Assembly (NCBI GenBank): GCA_035529075.1
Contig: DATKXK010000010.1
Coordinates: forward strand, 415,401-479,400
Direction of reading: 5' to 3'
Source: Acidobacteriota bacterium
Lineage (GTDB): Bacteria; Zixibacteria; MSB-5A5; GN15; FEB-12
DNA: 64,000 nucleotides
Shown here: positions 52,933 through 62,614 of the stretch, in pieces
How the letters are laid out: each line of letters opens with the position of its first letter
Position numbering within the stretch: the first letter of the stretch is position 1
Notes under the pieces: model-generated
Told to the model about the DNA's origin: nothing
Databases searched by the model: none
The model's input: the letters and a program-made list of their open reading frames with translations, nothing else
Program-made: the position numbers and the translations under genes

Positions 52933-53192
52933 GCAAGGACCGGAAGGCGGAGATTGTACAGCAGCACCGCCTTCATGAGGCGGACACGGGTTCGCCGGAG
53001 GTACAAATCGCGCTCCTGACGGAGCGAGTCAACCATCTGACGGGGCACATGCAAGAGCACAAGAAGGATTTTCACACCCGCCACGGGCTGCTTAAGCTCG
53101 TCGGTCAGCGCCGTCGTATGCTTGATTACTTAAAATCGAGAGACATCGGGAGCTACCGTGACGTTGTGAACCGGCTCGGCCTCAGACGATAG
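52923..53192 (+). CDS. rpsO: 30S ribosomal protein S15
   Basis: Primary 16S rRNA-binding protein of the small subunit platform. The 89 residues match the family exactly in length: [25 protein letters not shown] and [23 protein letters not shown]. The ATG lies in the ribF 3' end, with GGGAG upstream. pnp follows after 20 nt. Unlike E. coli, there is no room for a terminator or RNase III leader hairpin between rpsO and pnp. Confidence 0.97.
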   Translation: MPVSKDRKAEIVQQHRLHEADTGSPEVQIALLTERVNHLTGHMQEHKKDFHTRHGLLKLVGQRRRMLDYLKSRDIGSYRDVVNRLGLRR

Positions 53193-53212
53193 TTACTTAA
53201 CAGGAAGATTGT

Positions 53213-55390
53213 ATGTCACACAAAGTTGAATTTGAACTTGGCGGTCGCACGATGATCATTGAGTGCGGCAAGATGGCCAGGCAGGCTAACGGCGCTGTTA
53301 CCGTCCGTTACGGCGATTCCATGGTTATTTCGACGTGCTGTTCCGGTCCGGACCCGAGAGAGGGTCTGGATTTCTTTCCGCTTACGGTCGAATACCGGGA
53401 AAAAGCTTATGCCGCGGGCAAGATTCCCGGCGGTTTTTTCAAGCGCGAAGGCAGACCTTCGGAGAAAGAAGTTGTCTCGGCGCGTATTATCGATCGGCCG
53501 ATCCGGCCGTTCTTTCCTGATGATTTTCAATCCGAGACGCAGTGTATTTCGTACATCGTCTCACACGATCAGGAGAACGATACGGACATGCTCGCCCTGG
53601 TCGGCACCTGTGCGGCCATCGCCGTCTCTGACGTGCCGTTCCAGAAGATCCTGGCCGGCGTTCGGGTGGGGCGTATTGACGGCGCCTTCGTAGTCAACCC
53701 GACTTTGAGCCAGTCGGAGCAGAGCGATATTCAGATTGCCATGGCCGGTTCGGCGGACAGCATTGTCATGGTCGAAGGCGGAGGCAGAGAAGTCTCCGAG
53801 GACGACGTCATCGAAGCGCTCCTGTTCGGCCATGACTGCATCAAGACGATTGTTGCCCGGATTGACGAACTGCGTGCCCAGTGCGGCAAGGAGAAGTTCG
53901 AATATACGCCCGTGGTCCAGGATGAGACGCTTGCGGCGCGGGTCAAGGAGTTGGCCGGCGAGAGGATCGACGAGTACAACCACGAAGCGGACAAGGAAGC
54001 CCGCCGCGACGGCAAGAGGCGTCTCGAGCAGGAGATCAAGGAAGCCCTGGCCGAGGAGTTCCCCGAGCAGGAGAGGCCAATCAGGGCGATTTTTCACGAT
54101 CTGGACGCCGCCTCCATGCGGCGGATGATTGTCGACTCAGGGCGGCGCATAGACGGCCGCGAGCCTGATGCCATTCGGGAAATCACCTGCGAGGTCGGCA
54201 CGCTGCCGCGAACGCACGGCTCGGCGCTGTTTACCCGCGGTCAGACGCAGGCGCTGGTGGCCGTCACGCTGGGCACCAAGATGGACGAGCAGCGGCTCGA
54301 CGAACTCGAGGGCGAGTCCACCAAGAGTTACATGCTGCACTACAACTTCCCGCCGTTCAGCGTCGGTGAGGTCAGGCCGATCCGAGGTACCTCCCGCAGG
54401 GAGATCGGCCACGGGGCGCTGGCCGAACGCGCCCTGCTTCCCGTCATCCCCTCGGAGATCGACTTTCCGTATACGGTGCGGCTGGTGTCTGACATTCTCG
54501 AGTCGAACGGATCCTCCTCCATGGCCACCGTGTGCGGAGGTTCTCTGTCCATGATGGACGCCGGAGTGCCCATCAAGACCGCCGTCGCTGGGATCGCCAT
54601 GGGCCTGATCAAGGCCGAGGACAACGTCATCATTCTGACGGATATACTCGGCGACGAGGACCATTTCGGCGACATGGACTTCAAGGTGGCCGGGACGGCC
54701 GACGGGCTCACGGCCATCCAGATGGACATCAAGATCGCCGGCCTTGACATCGAAACGATGCGCCTGGCCCTGCAGAAGGCCCGCGTGGCCCGCCTGGCCA
54801 TTCTGGACAAGATGAACGCCGTTATCGACAAGCATCGCGACCAGCTTTCGGAATATGCCCCCAGGATACTGTCCTTCTATATCAATCCGTCCAAGATCGG
54901 TGAGGTCATCGGTCCCGGTGGCAAGGTTATCCGTGCCCTGGTAGAGGAGACGGGGGCGAAGATCGACATCGAGGACGACGGCAAGGTGCTGATCGCCACG
55001 ACTGATGCGGAAGCCGGCCGGGTCGCCATGGCCCGGATACAGGCGATAGTCGAGGAGCCCGAGGTTGGCAGAGTGTACGACGGCGTTGTCACCAGGATCA
55101 CCGAGTTCGGCGCGATCGTGCAGATCCTGCCCAACTCCGACGGTCTGGTGCACATATCGGAACTCGACGTGCAACGGGTCCGGGCGGTCGAAGACATAGT
55201 CAGCATCGGTGATCACATCAACGTCAAAGTCCTTGACGTTGACGGTGATCGTGTACGGCTCTCACGTCGCGCTACGCTTACGGACGAGCCAAAACCGCCG
55301 AGTCAACGCAGCCAGCCGCCACGCTCAGGCCGGGGCGGCCGGCCCGAGCGCCCCAATCAGCGCCGGAGGTACACCAAGACGAAGGACTGA
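53213..55390 (+). CDS. pnp: Polynucleotide phosphorylase
   Basis: 3'-5' phosphorolytic exoribonuclease of the RNA degradosome. The 725 residues hold two RNase PH domains linked by a helical domain: the first (GKMARQANGAVTVRYGD, FFKREGRPSEKE), then the catalytic second half with FTRGQTQALV, SVGEVRPIRGTSRREIGHG and GDEDHFGDMDFKVAGT. A KH domain (NPSKIGEVIGPGGKVIRAL, near 562) and an S1 domain (about 620-690) follow, and a basic Arg/Pro-rich tail closes the chain. Confidence 0.97.
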   Translation: MSHKVEFELGGRTMIIECGKMARQANGAVTVRYGDSMVISTCCSGPDPREGLDFFPLTVEYREKAYAAGKIPGGFFKREGRPSEKEVVSARIIDRPIRPFFPDDFQSETQCISYIVSHDQENDTDMLALVGTCAAIAVSDVPFQKILAGVRVGRIDGAFVVNPTLSQSEQSDIQIAMAGSADSIVMVEGGGREVSEDDVIEALLFGHDCIKTIVARIDELRAQCGKEKFEYTPVVQDETLAARVKELAGERIDEYNHEADKEARRDGKRRLEQEIKEALAEEFPEQERPIRAIFHDLDAASMRRMIVDSGRRIDGREPDAIREITCEVGTLPRTHGSALFTRGQTQALVAVTLGTKMDEQRLDELEGESTKSYMLHYNFPPFSVGEVRPIRGTSRREIGHGALAERALLPVIPSEIDFPYTVRLVSDILESNGSSSMATVCGGSLSMMDAGVPIKTAVAGIAMGLIKAEDNVIILTDILGDEDHFGDMDFKVAGTADGLTAIQMDIKIAGLDIETMRLALQKARVARLAILDKMNAVIDKHRDQLSEYAPRILSFYINPSKIGEVIGPGGKVIRALVEETGAKIDIEDDGKVLIATTDAEAGRVAMARIQAIVEEPEVGRVYDGVVTRITEFGAIVQILPNSDGLVHISELDVQRVRAVEDIVSIGDHINVKVLDVDGDRVRLSRRATLTDEPKPPSQRSQPPRSGRGGRPERPNQRRRYTKTKD

Positions 55391-55409
55391 CGTCCCCGTA
55401 CTGGCGACC

Positions 55410-56690
55410 ATGGCGAAACCGGCGTCCGGCAACGAGAACGGCGTGTACCGCAAGACAACGCTGAAGGATGGGCTGAGGGTAGTCACGGAACAACTGCCCT
55501 CGGTTCGTTCGATCTCCATCGGTGTCTGGGTGGACGTGGGATCGCGAAACGAACGGCCGGAAGACAGCGGGCTGTGCCACTTTCTGGAGCACATGGTGTT
55601 CAAGAAAACCAGGAAGCGGTCGGCCAGGCAGATAGCGGCCTCGCTGGAGTCGATCGGCGGCTCGCTCAACGGGTTTACCTCGCGTGAGCAGACGTGTTTC
55701 ACGGCGCGGATACTCGACGAGCATCTGGCCGAAGCAATTGACGTCCTGGCGGACCTTACCTGCAACGCCTCCATAACCGCGGCTGATATGGACAAGGAGC
55801 GCCTTGTCATTTGCGAGGAGATCAAGGAGTCCCTGGATACTCCTTCGGATCACATCCACGATCTTTTTGCGCGGTCTTTCTGGGGTGAACACCCGCTTGG
55901 CCAGCCGATCATGGGCTCGCTGGAAAACGTCATGAATATGACGCGCTCGCGGATGAAAGCTTTCCGGAAGCGCAACTACCGGGCCGGTTCGGTCCTGGTC
56001 GCGGCCAGCGGGGCAGTCTCTCACAACCGCCTGGTGCGGCTGGTTCGCCAGAATTTCACATTCCCCGAGGGTTGCCACGAAACTCCCGAAGGCTACTGGC
56101 GAAGCCGTGACAAAGCTGTATCCGTCACCGACAACGACAGCAAACAAACCCACCTTTGTCTTGGCTTTCCGGGTTTCAGTTACGGCGCGAAAGAGAAGCT
56201 GTCCGCATTGGCCCTGAGCGCGTACCTCGGCGGCGGTATGTCGTCGGTTCTGTTTCAGAGGATACGCGAGGAGCGCGGGCTGGCTTACTCGGTGTATACC
56301 TACAATGACCTGTACCGCGACAGCGGCGTTTTCGGGGCTTACCTGGGTACGGACAGTGAACGGCTGGCGCAGGCATTCGAGGTCGTTTTGCGGGAACTGA
56401 AGCGAATCAAGAAAAAGCGGCTCACCACCTCGACTCTCGCCAAAGTGAAAGCCCAGATCAAGGGTCATCTGACCCTGAGCCTGGAGTCGACCTCAGCCCG
56501 GATGAGCCGCCTGGCCCGGCAGGAACTTGTCGGCAGCGGCTACCGGCCCTTGAAACAGTTGCTGCGCGAGATTGATCGCGTATCCTCCTCGGATATCCTT
56601 GACGCCGCAAACCGGATACTCGACGAGAACCGTATGGCTGTCGCGGTCCTTGGCCCGGCCGATGAAAACGTCTTCACCCAGGTTGCCTGA
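55410..56690 (+). CDS. M16 family zinc peptidase (processing-peptidase-like)
   Basis: A 426-residue single-unit M16B peptidase. The inverted zinc motif HFLEH lies near residue 53, with the distal Glu expected in ERLVICEEI near 133. The R/Y pair of the C-terminal half is present in EERGLAYSVYTY. No signal peptide, so it is probably cytoplasmic. The frame is open upstream into pnp, but ATG 55410, 19 nt after the pnp stop, gives the natural start. An M16 gene beside pnp is common. It overlaps the deacetylase gene by 29 nt. Confidence 0.9.
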   Translation: MAKPASGNENGVYRKTTLKDGLRVVTEQLPSVRSISIGVWVDVGSRNERPEDSGLCHFLEHMVFKKTRKRSARQIAASLESIGGSLNGFTSREQTCFTARILDEHLAEAIDVLADLTCNASITAADMDKERLVICEEIKESLDTPSDHIHDLFARSFWGEHPLGQPIMGSLENVMNMTRSRMKAFRKRNYRAGSVLVAASGAVSHNRLVRLVRQNFTFPEGCHETPEGYWRSRDKAVSVTDNDSKQTHLCLGFPGFSYGAKEKLSALALSAYLGGGMSSVLFQRIREERGLAYSVYTYNDLYRDSGVFGAYLGTDSERLAQAFEVVLRELKRIKKKRLTTSTLAKVKAQIKGHLTLSLESTSARMSRLARQELVGSGYRPLKQLLREIDRVSSSDILDAANRILDENRMAVAVLGPADENVFTQVA

Positions 56691-57489
56691 GGATCTCGAA
56701 CGTCGACCGGGGTCGCCTCGCGTTTGCCCCAGAGCGCTCGTCTTCCACAAGATCATACCGCGCCTGGCGTGGGACTCCACCAACGTTTCTCCTCGCCGCT
56801 TTATCCGGTTGATGGATTACCTCTCCGGACTAGGCTACCGGTTTACCTCGCTGCAAGGGGAGAGATCCACGGCAGACCCGCACGGCCTGGCCATCACGTT
56901 TGATGACGGCTATAAACATCTGAGCACGGTTCTGCCGGATATGATCGAGCGGTTCGGCATTGAGCCCGTGGTGTTCATGCCGACTGCCTGGATCGGCAAG
57001 CCCAATCGCTGGGACTACAGCTACCGCCTCAGGAGCGTACCGCACCTGGATGGCAATGACGTACGTCAGTTAGCCTCGTGTGGCGTTCGCTTTGGTTCGC
57101 ACGGTCATCGCCACCTTGACCTCACGCGCTGTTCCGCGGCAGAGCTGGCTGCTGAACTGAGCGACTCCAGACGCCGGCTCGAGGATATCCTGGGCGAGCG
57201 GGTGAGCACGGTCAGTTACCCCTACGGCCGCCACAACCGGCGCGTCCGTGACGCAGCGGCCGTGGCCGGGTACCACCTCGGCTTTACGATGCGATTCCCC
57301 ACGCCAGGCGACCTGCCGCTGGCAGTGGGACGTCTCTCCGTCTATACCTGGGACAGCCGGCTGGCGGTGCTGCAGAAGATATCAGGCGGGCCGCTGGCGG
57401 GCCTGGAGCGGCTGAAGTCGCGCCTTGCGAACTCCCTGTCGGCCGGCAGCGACATCCTCAACAGAATGCGCCGTCACGGCTCAATCTGA
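56662..57489 (+). CDS. Polysaccharide deacetylase (NodB-like) family protein
   Basis: A 275-residue carbohydrate esterase 4 homologue that would remove N-acetyl groups from a polysaccharide such as peptidoglycan. The motif TFDDGY lies near residue 75 (catalytic Asp and metal Asp), and the metal histidines follow in SHGHRH near 142, with SYPYGR near 190. No signal peptide is evident from ATG 56662, which is unusual for a surface deacetylase. That ATG is inside the M16 gene, overlapping it by 29 nt. In Bacillus a deacetylase and an M16 peptidase also follow pnp, in the reverse order. Confidence 0.88.
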   Translation: MKTSSPRLPEDLERRPGSPRVCPRALVFHKIIPRLAWDSTNVSPRRFIRLMDYLSGLGYRFTSLQGERSTADPHGLAITFDDGYKHLSTVLPDMIERFGIEPVVFMPTAWIGKPNRWDYSYRLRSVPHLDGNDVRQLASCGVRFGSHGHRHLDLTRCSAAELAAELSDSRRRLEDILGERVSTVSYPYGRHNRRVRDAAAVAGYHLGFTMRFPTPGDLPLAVGRLSVYTWDSRLAVLQKISGGPLAGLERLKSRLANSLSAGSDILNRMRRHGSI

Positions 57490-57518
57490 GACCCCGACAG
57501 GCCGACAAACCAAAAATG

Positions 57519-57547
57519 TTGCCAAAGGTAATCCTTTTTGCTACTTT
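57519..57547 (+). promoter_or_regulatory. Promoter for leuS
   Basis: TTGCCA (57519-57524) and TACTTT (57542-57547) separated by 17 bp in the 90-nt gap before leuS. The leader is about 26 nt and contains AGAGAGG upstream of ATG 57580. No T-box-like leader fits in this space. Confidence 0.6.
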
Positions 57548-57579
57548 GACGCTTCACCGGGCAAGAGAGAGGTAGTGCG

Positions 57580-60081
57580 ATGTCAGTGCAGGAAAAATCG
57601 TTTCGCAAGTACGATTTCAGGGCGATAGAGCAGAAGTGGCAGGCGCGGTGGGACAAAGACCAGCTCTTCAAGGCCGTCGATAAACCGTCCCACGACAAGA
57701 AGTTCTACGTGCTCGTGATGTTCGCCTATCCCTCCGGTGACATCCACATGGGTCACTTCCGCAATTACATCATCGGCGATGCGGTGGCTCGCCGGCAGAT
57801 GATGCTCGGCAAACAGGTCCTGCACCCGTTCGGGTGGGACGCCTTCGGCTTACCGGCGGAGAGAGCCGCCCTCCAGCGGGGTATGCATCCTGAGAAGTGG
57901 ACCATTGGCAACGTGGCTGCCTCGCGGAATACGCTCCAGAAGGCCGGTATCTCGTTTGACTGGTCGCGGGAAGTGACGTCATGCCTGCCGGATTACTACA
58001 GGTGGACGCAGTGGATGTTCGTCCAACTTTTCAAGAAGGGCCTGGCTTACCGCAAGCGGGGTTTTGTTAACTGGTGTCCGGAGGACAAGACGGTTCTGGC
58101 CAACGAGCAGGTTGTCCAGGGATGCTGCGAGCGGTGCGGAACCGTCGTCGAAAAACGCGACCAGATACAATGGTACTTCAAGATTACCGACTTTGCGGAC
58201 CGGCTTATTGACGACCTGGACAAGCTGCCCGGCTGGCCGGAGAGCGTCAAGACCATGCAGCGAGAGTGGATCGGCCGCTCATACGGTCTTGAGGTTGACT
58301 TCACCATCGAGGATACGGGGGAGAAGCTGCCAATCTTCACCACCCGTCCGGATACCATTTATGGCGTGACGTTCATGGCGATTTCTCCGGAATCAGAAAT
58401 TGTCGACAAGCTCAACATGGATCCGGAACACTCCACCAGGGTGGCCGAATACAGGAAGAAAGCTCTGCTCAGGTCCGACATTGAACGGGCGGCTCTCAGC
58501 GAGGAGAAGGACGGTGTCTTCACCGGCCGATACGCCGTGAACCCCTACAACGGTGAGCGCGTCCAGTTGTGGGTGGCCGATTACGTGCTGGCCGGCTACG
58601 GAACGGGCGCCGTGATGGCCGTTCCCGCTCATGACACCCGCGACTTCGCCTTTGCCGGAAAGTACGGCATCCCGATCAGGGTCGTTATCCATCCCGACGA
58701 GAAAACCTCGCTGGACCCGGCCGCGATGCCGGACGCCTTCGTCGAGTACGGTCCCATGGTGAATTCCGGACCGTTTGACGGCAAAGCGGGGCAGGAAGCC
58801 ATCGACGCCGTCAGCGAATACGCCGAGACACGTGGATTCGGGCGGCGCAAGGTGAACTACAAGCTGAAAGACTGGTTGATCTCACGCCAGCGCTACTGGG
58901 GATGCCCCATCCCGATCGTCCACTGCGAGCGTTGCGGCCTGGTGCCGATCAACGAGAATGATCTGCCCGTTCTCCTGCCCTGGGTCGAGGACTACCAGCC
59001 CAGAGGCCGTTCGCCGCTGGCCGACGTTGCGGATTTCCTGGCCACTACCTGCCCCGCGTGCGGGGGAGAGGCCGAACGCGACGTCGACACCATGGACACA
59101 TTCGTCTGCTCGTCCTGGTACTATCTTCGCTACGTCGATGCCAGGAACGACAAGGAGCCGTACTCCCGGGACAAGGAGAAAAGATGGCTGCCGGTTGACC
59201 TGTACGTGGGCGGCGTGACGCACGCCACTGGACACCTGATCTATTTTCGCTTTTTCCAGAAATTCCTGCACGATATCGGCTGGAGCGACTATGATGAACC
59301 GGCCAGCCACCTGTTCAACCACGGCCTGGTGCTGGATGCCGATGGCGAGGTCATGAGCAAGTCCAAGGGCAACGTGGTTTCGCCGCTGGCCCTGATGGAG
59401 GAGCGGGGCGTCGATATCGCCCGGCTGGCCATGTATTTTACCTCACCGTCGGATCGAGAGGTGCTCTGGAGCGAGGAGAGCGTGACCGGGGTCGAGAAGT
59501 TCGTCCTGAACCGGCTCTTCCCCGTCGTTCAGAAATATCGAGGCTCCAGGCCGGACTTAAAGCAACACTTTAAGCCGGAGCAGCTGTCGGCCGATGAACG
59601 GCGCGTCTATGTCAAACTTAACCAGACCGTCAAGAAAGTCTCGGAATCCTTTGACCGGCTTCAGTTTAACACGGCTATCGCCGCCCTGATGGAACTGATC
59701 CGGGATTATGACAGCGTACCGGATATCTCGGATGACGGGCTCAACGATATGGTCATACTCAAGACCATACTGCTGGTCGCCCCGCTGACGCCGCACCTGG
59801 CCGAAGAAATGTGGGAAACGGTCGGTTTCAAGGAATCGGTCTTCAAAGCCGGATGGCCGAATTACGATCCTGAAGCCGTGGTCGGAGATACTGTCCGGAT
59901 AGCGGTGCAGGTTAACGGGCGTCTGCGGGATACCGTCACGGTAGCGGCAGGGTCGGAGCAAGCTGCGGTCGAGAAGGCTGCCCTTATGAGCGAGAAGGTC
60001 CAGAATCACATCGGGAATAAGGATATTGTCCGGAAGATCTACGTGCCGGGGCGACTGCTGAATATCGTGGTGAAGGGTTAG
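57580..60081 (+). CDS. leuS: Leucyl-tRNA synthetase
   Basis: Class I synthetase with editing domain, 833 residues. Visible: YPSGDIHMGHFRNY (HIGH motif near residue 51), a zinc-like Cys pair region (VQGCCERCGT) near 185, the CP1 editing domain with TTRPDTIYG near 250 and VPAHDTRDF near 348, a second zinc region CPACGGEAE, and VMSKS (591-595) in place of KMSKS, keeping the second lysine. The anticodon-binding domain and small C-terminal domain complete the chain. It is monocistronic with its own promoter. Confidence 0.96.
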   Translation: MSVQEKSFRKYDFRAIEQKWQARWDKDQLFKAVDKPSHDKKFYVLVMFAYPSGDIHMGHFRNYIIGDAVARRQMMLGKQVLHPFGWDAFGLPAERAALQRGMHPEKWTIGNVAASRNTLQKAGISFDWSREVTSCLPDYYRWTQWMFVQLFKKGLAYRKRGFVNWCPEDKTVLANEQVVQGCCERCGTVVEKRDQIQWYFKITDFADRLIDDLDKLPGWPESVKTMQREWIGRSYGLEVDFTIEDTGEKLPIFTTRPDTIYGVTFMAISPESEIVDKLNMDPEHSTRVAEYRKKALLRSDIERAALSEEKDGVFTGRYAVNPYNGERVQLWVADYVLAGYGTGAVMAVPAHDTRDFAFAGKYGIPIRVVIHPDEKTSLDPAAMPDAFVEYGPMVNSGPFDGKAGQEAIDAVSEYAETRGFGRRKVNYKLKDWLISRQRYWGCPIPIVHCERCGLVPINENDLPVLLPWVEDYQPRGRSPLADVADFLATTCPACGGEAERDVDTMDTFVCSSWYYLRYVDARNDKEPYSRDKEKRWLPVDLYVGGVTHATGHLIYFRFFQKFLHDIGWSDYDEPASHLFNHGLVLDADGEVMSKSKGNVVSPLALMEERGVDIARLAMYFTSPSDREVLWSEESVTGVEKFVLNRLFPVVQKYRGSRPDLKQHFKPEQLSADERRVYVKLNQTVKKVSESFDRLQFNTAIAALMELIRDYDSVPDISDDGLNDMVILKTILLVAPLTPHLAEEMWETVGFKESVFKAGWPNYDPEAVVGDTVRIAVQVNGRLRDTVTVAAGSEQAAVEKAALMSEKVQNHIGNKDIVRKIYVPGRLLNIVVKG

Positions 60082-60360
60082 CGGCCAGGGAGCCTGCGCC
60101 AGGGGGCTTGGAAGGCCATTCTGTTAACATAATATATCTTATGGGACCATGCGCCCCGTCTTTCCATTGCCCTGAAAGCACCCCAACTCCCCCTTCCGCC
60201 CCCGGGACCGCGTACTCCTTGCCCGGGCAGCTTACCACTACTGACTATTAGACCACACGGAGAGGTTTTTAGTGAGACGACTCAGAAGGGAAACGCTCTT
60301 CCTGCTTACCACGATTGATGCCCCCGGGCTCCAACTTGCCTTCGGGTTCTGACACCGAAA
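60082..60360. other. Intergenic region between convergent leuS and carboxypeptidase genes
   Basis: About 280 nt with no credible gene on either strand. It contains an AT-rich patch (about 60122-60140), GC-rich CCCGGG palindromes near 60202 and 60223, and a stretch near 60205-60262 whose minus strand faintly resembles a tRNA D-arm but cannot be folded as a tRNA. No clear terminator for either flanking gene was found. Confidence 0.5.
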
Positions 60361-61278
60361 CTACAACTGGGCCAGGGCGGCCATTCGCCTGAAGCCCCAG
60401 TCGGCCAGCTTGCGGGCTTCGCGGAAGCGAAGTTTGTCTCTCGGCACACCCAGCACTACCACGGTGAGCCTCTCCCCTGCCGAGTTTCGAAGGATAGTCG
60501 CCAGACAGTGGTCCGCGGCTCGAATATAGCCGGTCTTGCCGGCGAGAACATCATACCGGGAATGGACCAGGAGATTGGTGTTGCTCATCGGGACGTACAC
60601 GTTCTTCTTGTTCAGGATTTCCACGCGGTACTGCTTTTCGGACGTGATCCGGGCGATCAAGTCGTAGTCACGGGCATAGTGCAGGATTTTGGCCACTTCC
60701 TGGGCCGTCGAAACGTTCCTGGAATCCAGGCCGGTGGGTTCCTGAAAGTGAGTATGTTTCAGGCCCAGTGTCCGGGCCTTCCGATTCATGTCCTTTACAA
60801 ACTCTTCGATAGTCCCGCAGGTGGCCCTGGCCAGGGCGCGAGCGGCCCGGTTATCCGAATTCATCAGTGCGGCGTGCAGGAGGTCACGAAGGGTGACTTC
60901 GTATCCAACCCGGAGCCGTGATCGTGAAGACCGCCGGGCGTCCTTGCCGGTGATGATCTCGGTCGAATCGAGACTGACCCCCTTGTCGATCACGACCATT
61001 GCCGAGACGAGTTTAGTAATCGAGGCAATCGGCCGCTGCTGATTCGGCTTGCGCGCGTACAGCACTTCACCGTTGTCATAGTTGACCACGAGGGCGGACT
61101 TCAGGTTAAGTGCGAGGCCCTTTGTGGCGGCGTGGTCGAAATCGAAGTGATAGGTCTGATCGACGGACGCCCACAGGCCCGAGTCGGAGCTTTCAACGAA
61201 GTGGACGGTGTTTGCCGAGAAAAAGACAAAGCCGGCCAGCAGCAGAAGGACTCTGGGCAATGTCGAGCGCTGAATCAT
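60361..61278 (-). CDS. D-alanyl-D-alanine carboxypeptidase (PBP, S11 family)
   Basis: Serine peptidase that trims or cleaves peptidoglycan peptides. The 305 residues have an N-terminal signal or anchor helix (about 8-27) and the three penicilloyl-transferase motifs: S86-I-T-K89, S141-D-N143 and K248-T-G250. No C-terminal PBP5-like extension follows, so it resembles the short PBP7/DacA-type endopeptidase/carboxypeptidase group. GAGGAGAG lies 11 nt before ATG. It follows the ABC permease by 19 nt, as the last gene of a minus-strand operon. Confidence 0.9.
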   Translation of the reverse strand: MIQRSTLPRVLLLLAGFVFFSANTVHFVESSDSGLWASVDQTYHFDFDHAATKGLALNLKSALVVNYDNGEVLYARKPNQQRPIASITKLVSAMVVIDKGVSLDSTEIITGKDARRSSRSRLRVGYEVTLRDLLHAALMNSDNRAARALARATCGTIEEFVKDMNRKARTLGLKHTHFQEPTGLDSRNVSTAQEVAKILHYARDYDLIARITSEKQYRVEILNKKNVYVPMSNTNLLVHSRYDVLAGKTGYIRAADHCLATILRNSAGERLTVVVLGVPRDKLRFREARKLADWGFRRMAALAQL

Positions 61279-61297
61279 TCCGGTCGTGCTCTCCTCG

Positions 61298-62614
61298 TCA
61301 GTACCTGACCCACCTGATCAGCTCCGGCAGCGTGGGCCGCTTGCCGTACATCAGAATGCCGACACGAAAGATCCGGCCGGTAACCCAGACCGTGCCTATC
61401 AAGGCCAGAACGATCAGGAGAAAGGCCAGCGCCCCTTCTGCGACAATGCCTGAAAAAAGCGAGTACTCCGCGACCGTGGGCGCTATGAATATCACCCGCA
61501 TCAGCATCAGCGTGGGTGAGAACAACGGAATGAACGAGAGCACCAGCACCCAGGTGGCGTACGGGTCGCGCACAACAGCTATGCCGATGATCACCGGGAA
61601 TATCAGGCTCAAGGAGATCGGCATGACGAAACTCTGCGCCTCCTTGTCGCTGTTGACAATCGCTCCGATCAGGGCAAAGAAGGTGGAATACAACAGGTAC
61701 CCGGATATGAAGAAGAGAATGAAGAAGGTGACAATCACGGGATTAAAGGCTATGCGCTGCACGGCTGGCAAGGCCTGCGCGGCGGCGGCGCCGGTGCTGA
61801 CGGATATCAATGCACCGATGACGACCCAGATAGCCACCTGCGTAAAAGCCGCCGCGCCCATGCCCAAAACCTTCCCCAGCATCAACTGAAACGGGCTGAC
61901 GGACGAAACCAGTACTTCCACTATACGACTGTTCTTTTCTTCGATGACGGACCGCATGAGCACCGCGCCGTAGCCGACGATCATCATGTATATGATCATG
62001 ACGAAGATCAGTGCGCCGAAATACTTGACGGTAAACGGGATCGACTGCCCCATGGTATCTCTCAAAACAAGATCGACACGTTCGGTCAGAGCCAGCACGG
62101 AATCTACGGGCAGGTTGATGTTGCTCAGCCGCAGGCGGTGTGCGGCGAGCACGTTCGACAGCCGGTATTCAAAGCGGCTCAGGGCGTTGAAATCGTCCGA
62201 GTTTGTCACCATGAAGACGTTGCTGTCGGCCAGGTGAGGATCCGGTTTGACGACAAGAAAGTACTTCAGCCCCTTGTCGGTCACCAACTGGGCAAGCGAA
62301 TCGTATAGCACCTGGAAGCGCGCATCATCGTCGGCCGCGGGCCGAAAGATCCCGCGCACGCTGTACGAGGGTGTGTCCGTCCCCTTGAGCTTGTATCGTT
62401 GCAACGATTCAGCGAATTCCTCGGCAATCTCCATGCCGCTCTGGTCAATGACGGCGAGCTTTTCAGTAACCGCCGTCTCCTGCCTGGCGAGCATAGCAGG
62501 AAGCAGGATAAGCAGCCCCATGAAAACCGGTATGAGCAGTATTCCGATAATGAATGACTTCTTCTTGACGATCTGCGCGTACTCGCGCTTGAAAATGGCC
62601 AGGAACTTATACAT
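61298..62614 (-). CDS. ABC-2 type transporter permease (NatB-like)
   Basis: A 438-residue membrane subunit of an ABC exporter. One N-terminal helix (about 21-43) is followed by a large extracytoplasmic domain (about 45-210), then five hydrophobic segments in the C-terminal half. This is the layout of the NatB/COG1668 group of Na+ or drug exporters. ATG 62614 has GGGAGG upstream. An open frame extends further into the ATPase gene but those residues are not family-like. It overlaps the ATPase gene by 8 nt and must pair with it. Substrate unknown. Confidence 0.87.
   Translation of the reverse strand: MYKFLAIFKREYAQIVKKKSFIIGILLIPVFMGLLILLPAMLARQETAVTEKLAVIDQSGMEIAEEFAESLQRYKLKGTDTPSYSVRGIFRPAADDDARFQVLYDSLAQLVTDKGLKYFLVVKPDPHLADSNVFMVTNSDDFNALSRFEYRLSNVLAAHRLRLSNINLPVDSVLALTERVDLVLRDTMGQSIPFTVKYFGALIFVMIIYMMIVGYGAVLMRSVIEEKNSRIVEVLVSSVSPFQLMLGKVLGMGAAAFTQVAIWVVIGALISVSTGAAAAQALPAVQRIAFNPVIVTFFILFFISGYLLYSTFFALIGAIVNSDKEAQSFVMPISLSLIFPVIIGIAVVRDPYATWVLVLSFIPLFSPTLMLMRVIFIAPTVAEYSLFSGIVAEGALAFLLIVLALIGTVWVTGRIFRVGILMYGKRPTLPELIRWVRY

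Noticed and set aside
60165..60262. tRNA-like sequence on the minus strand after leuS
   Set aside because: A stretch resembles a D arm and CCCGGG repeats could pair, but no 7-bp acceptor stem, T arm with GGTTCRA, or proper anticodon stem can be drawn. Not called as a tRNA or remnant.
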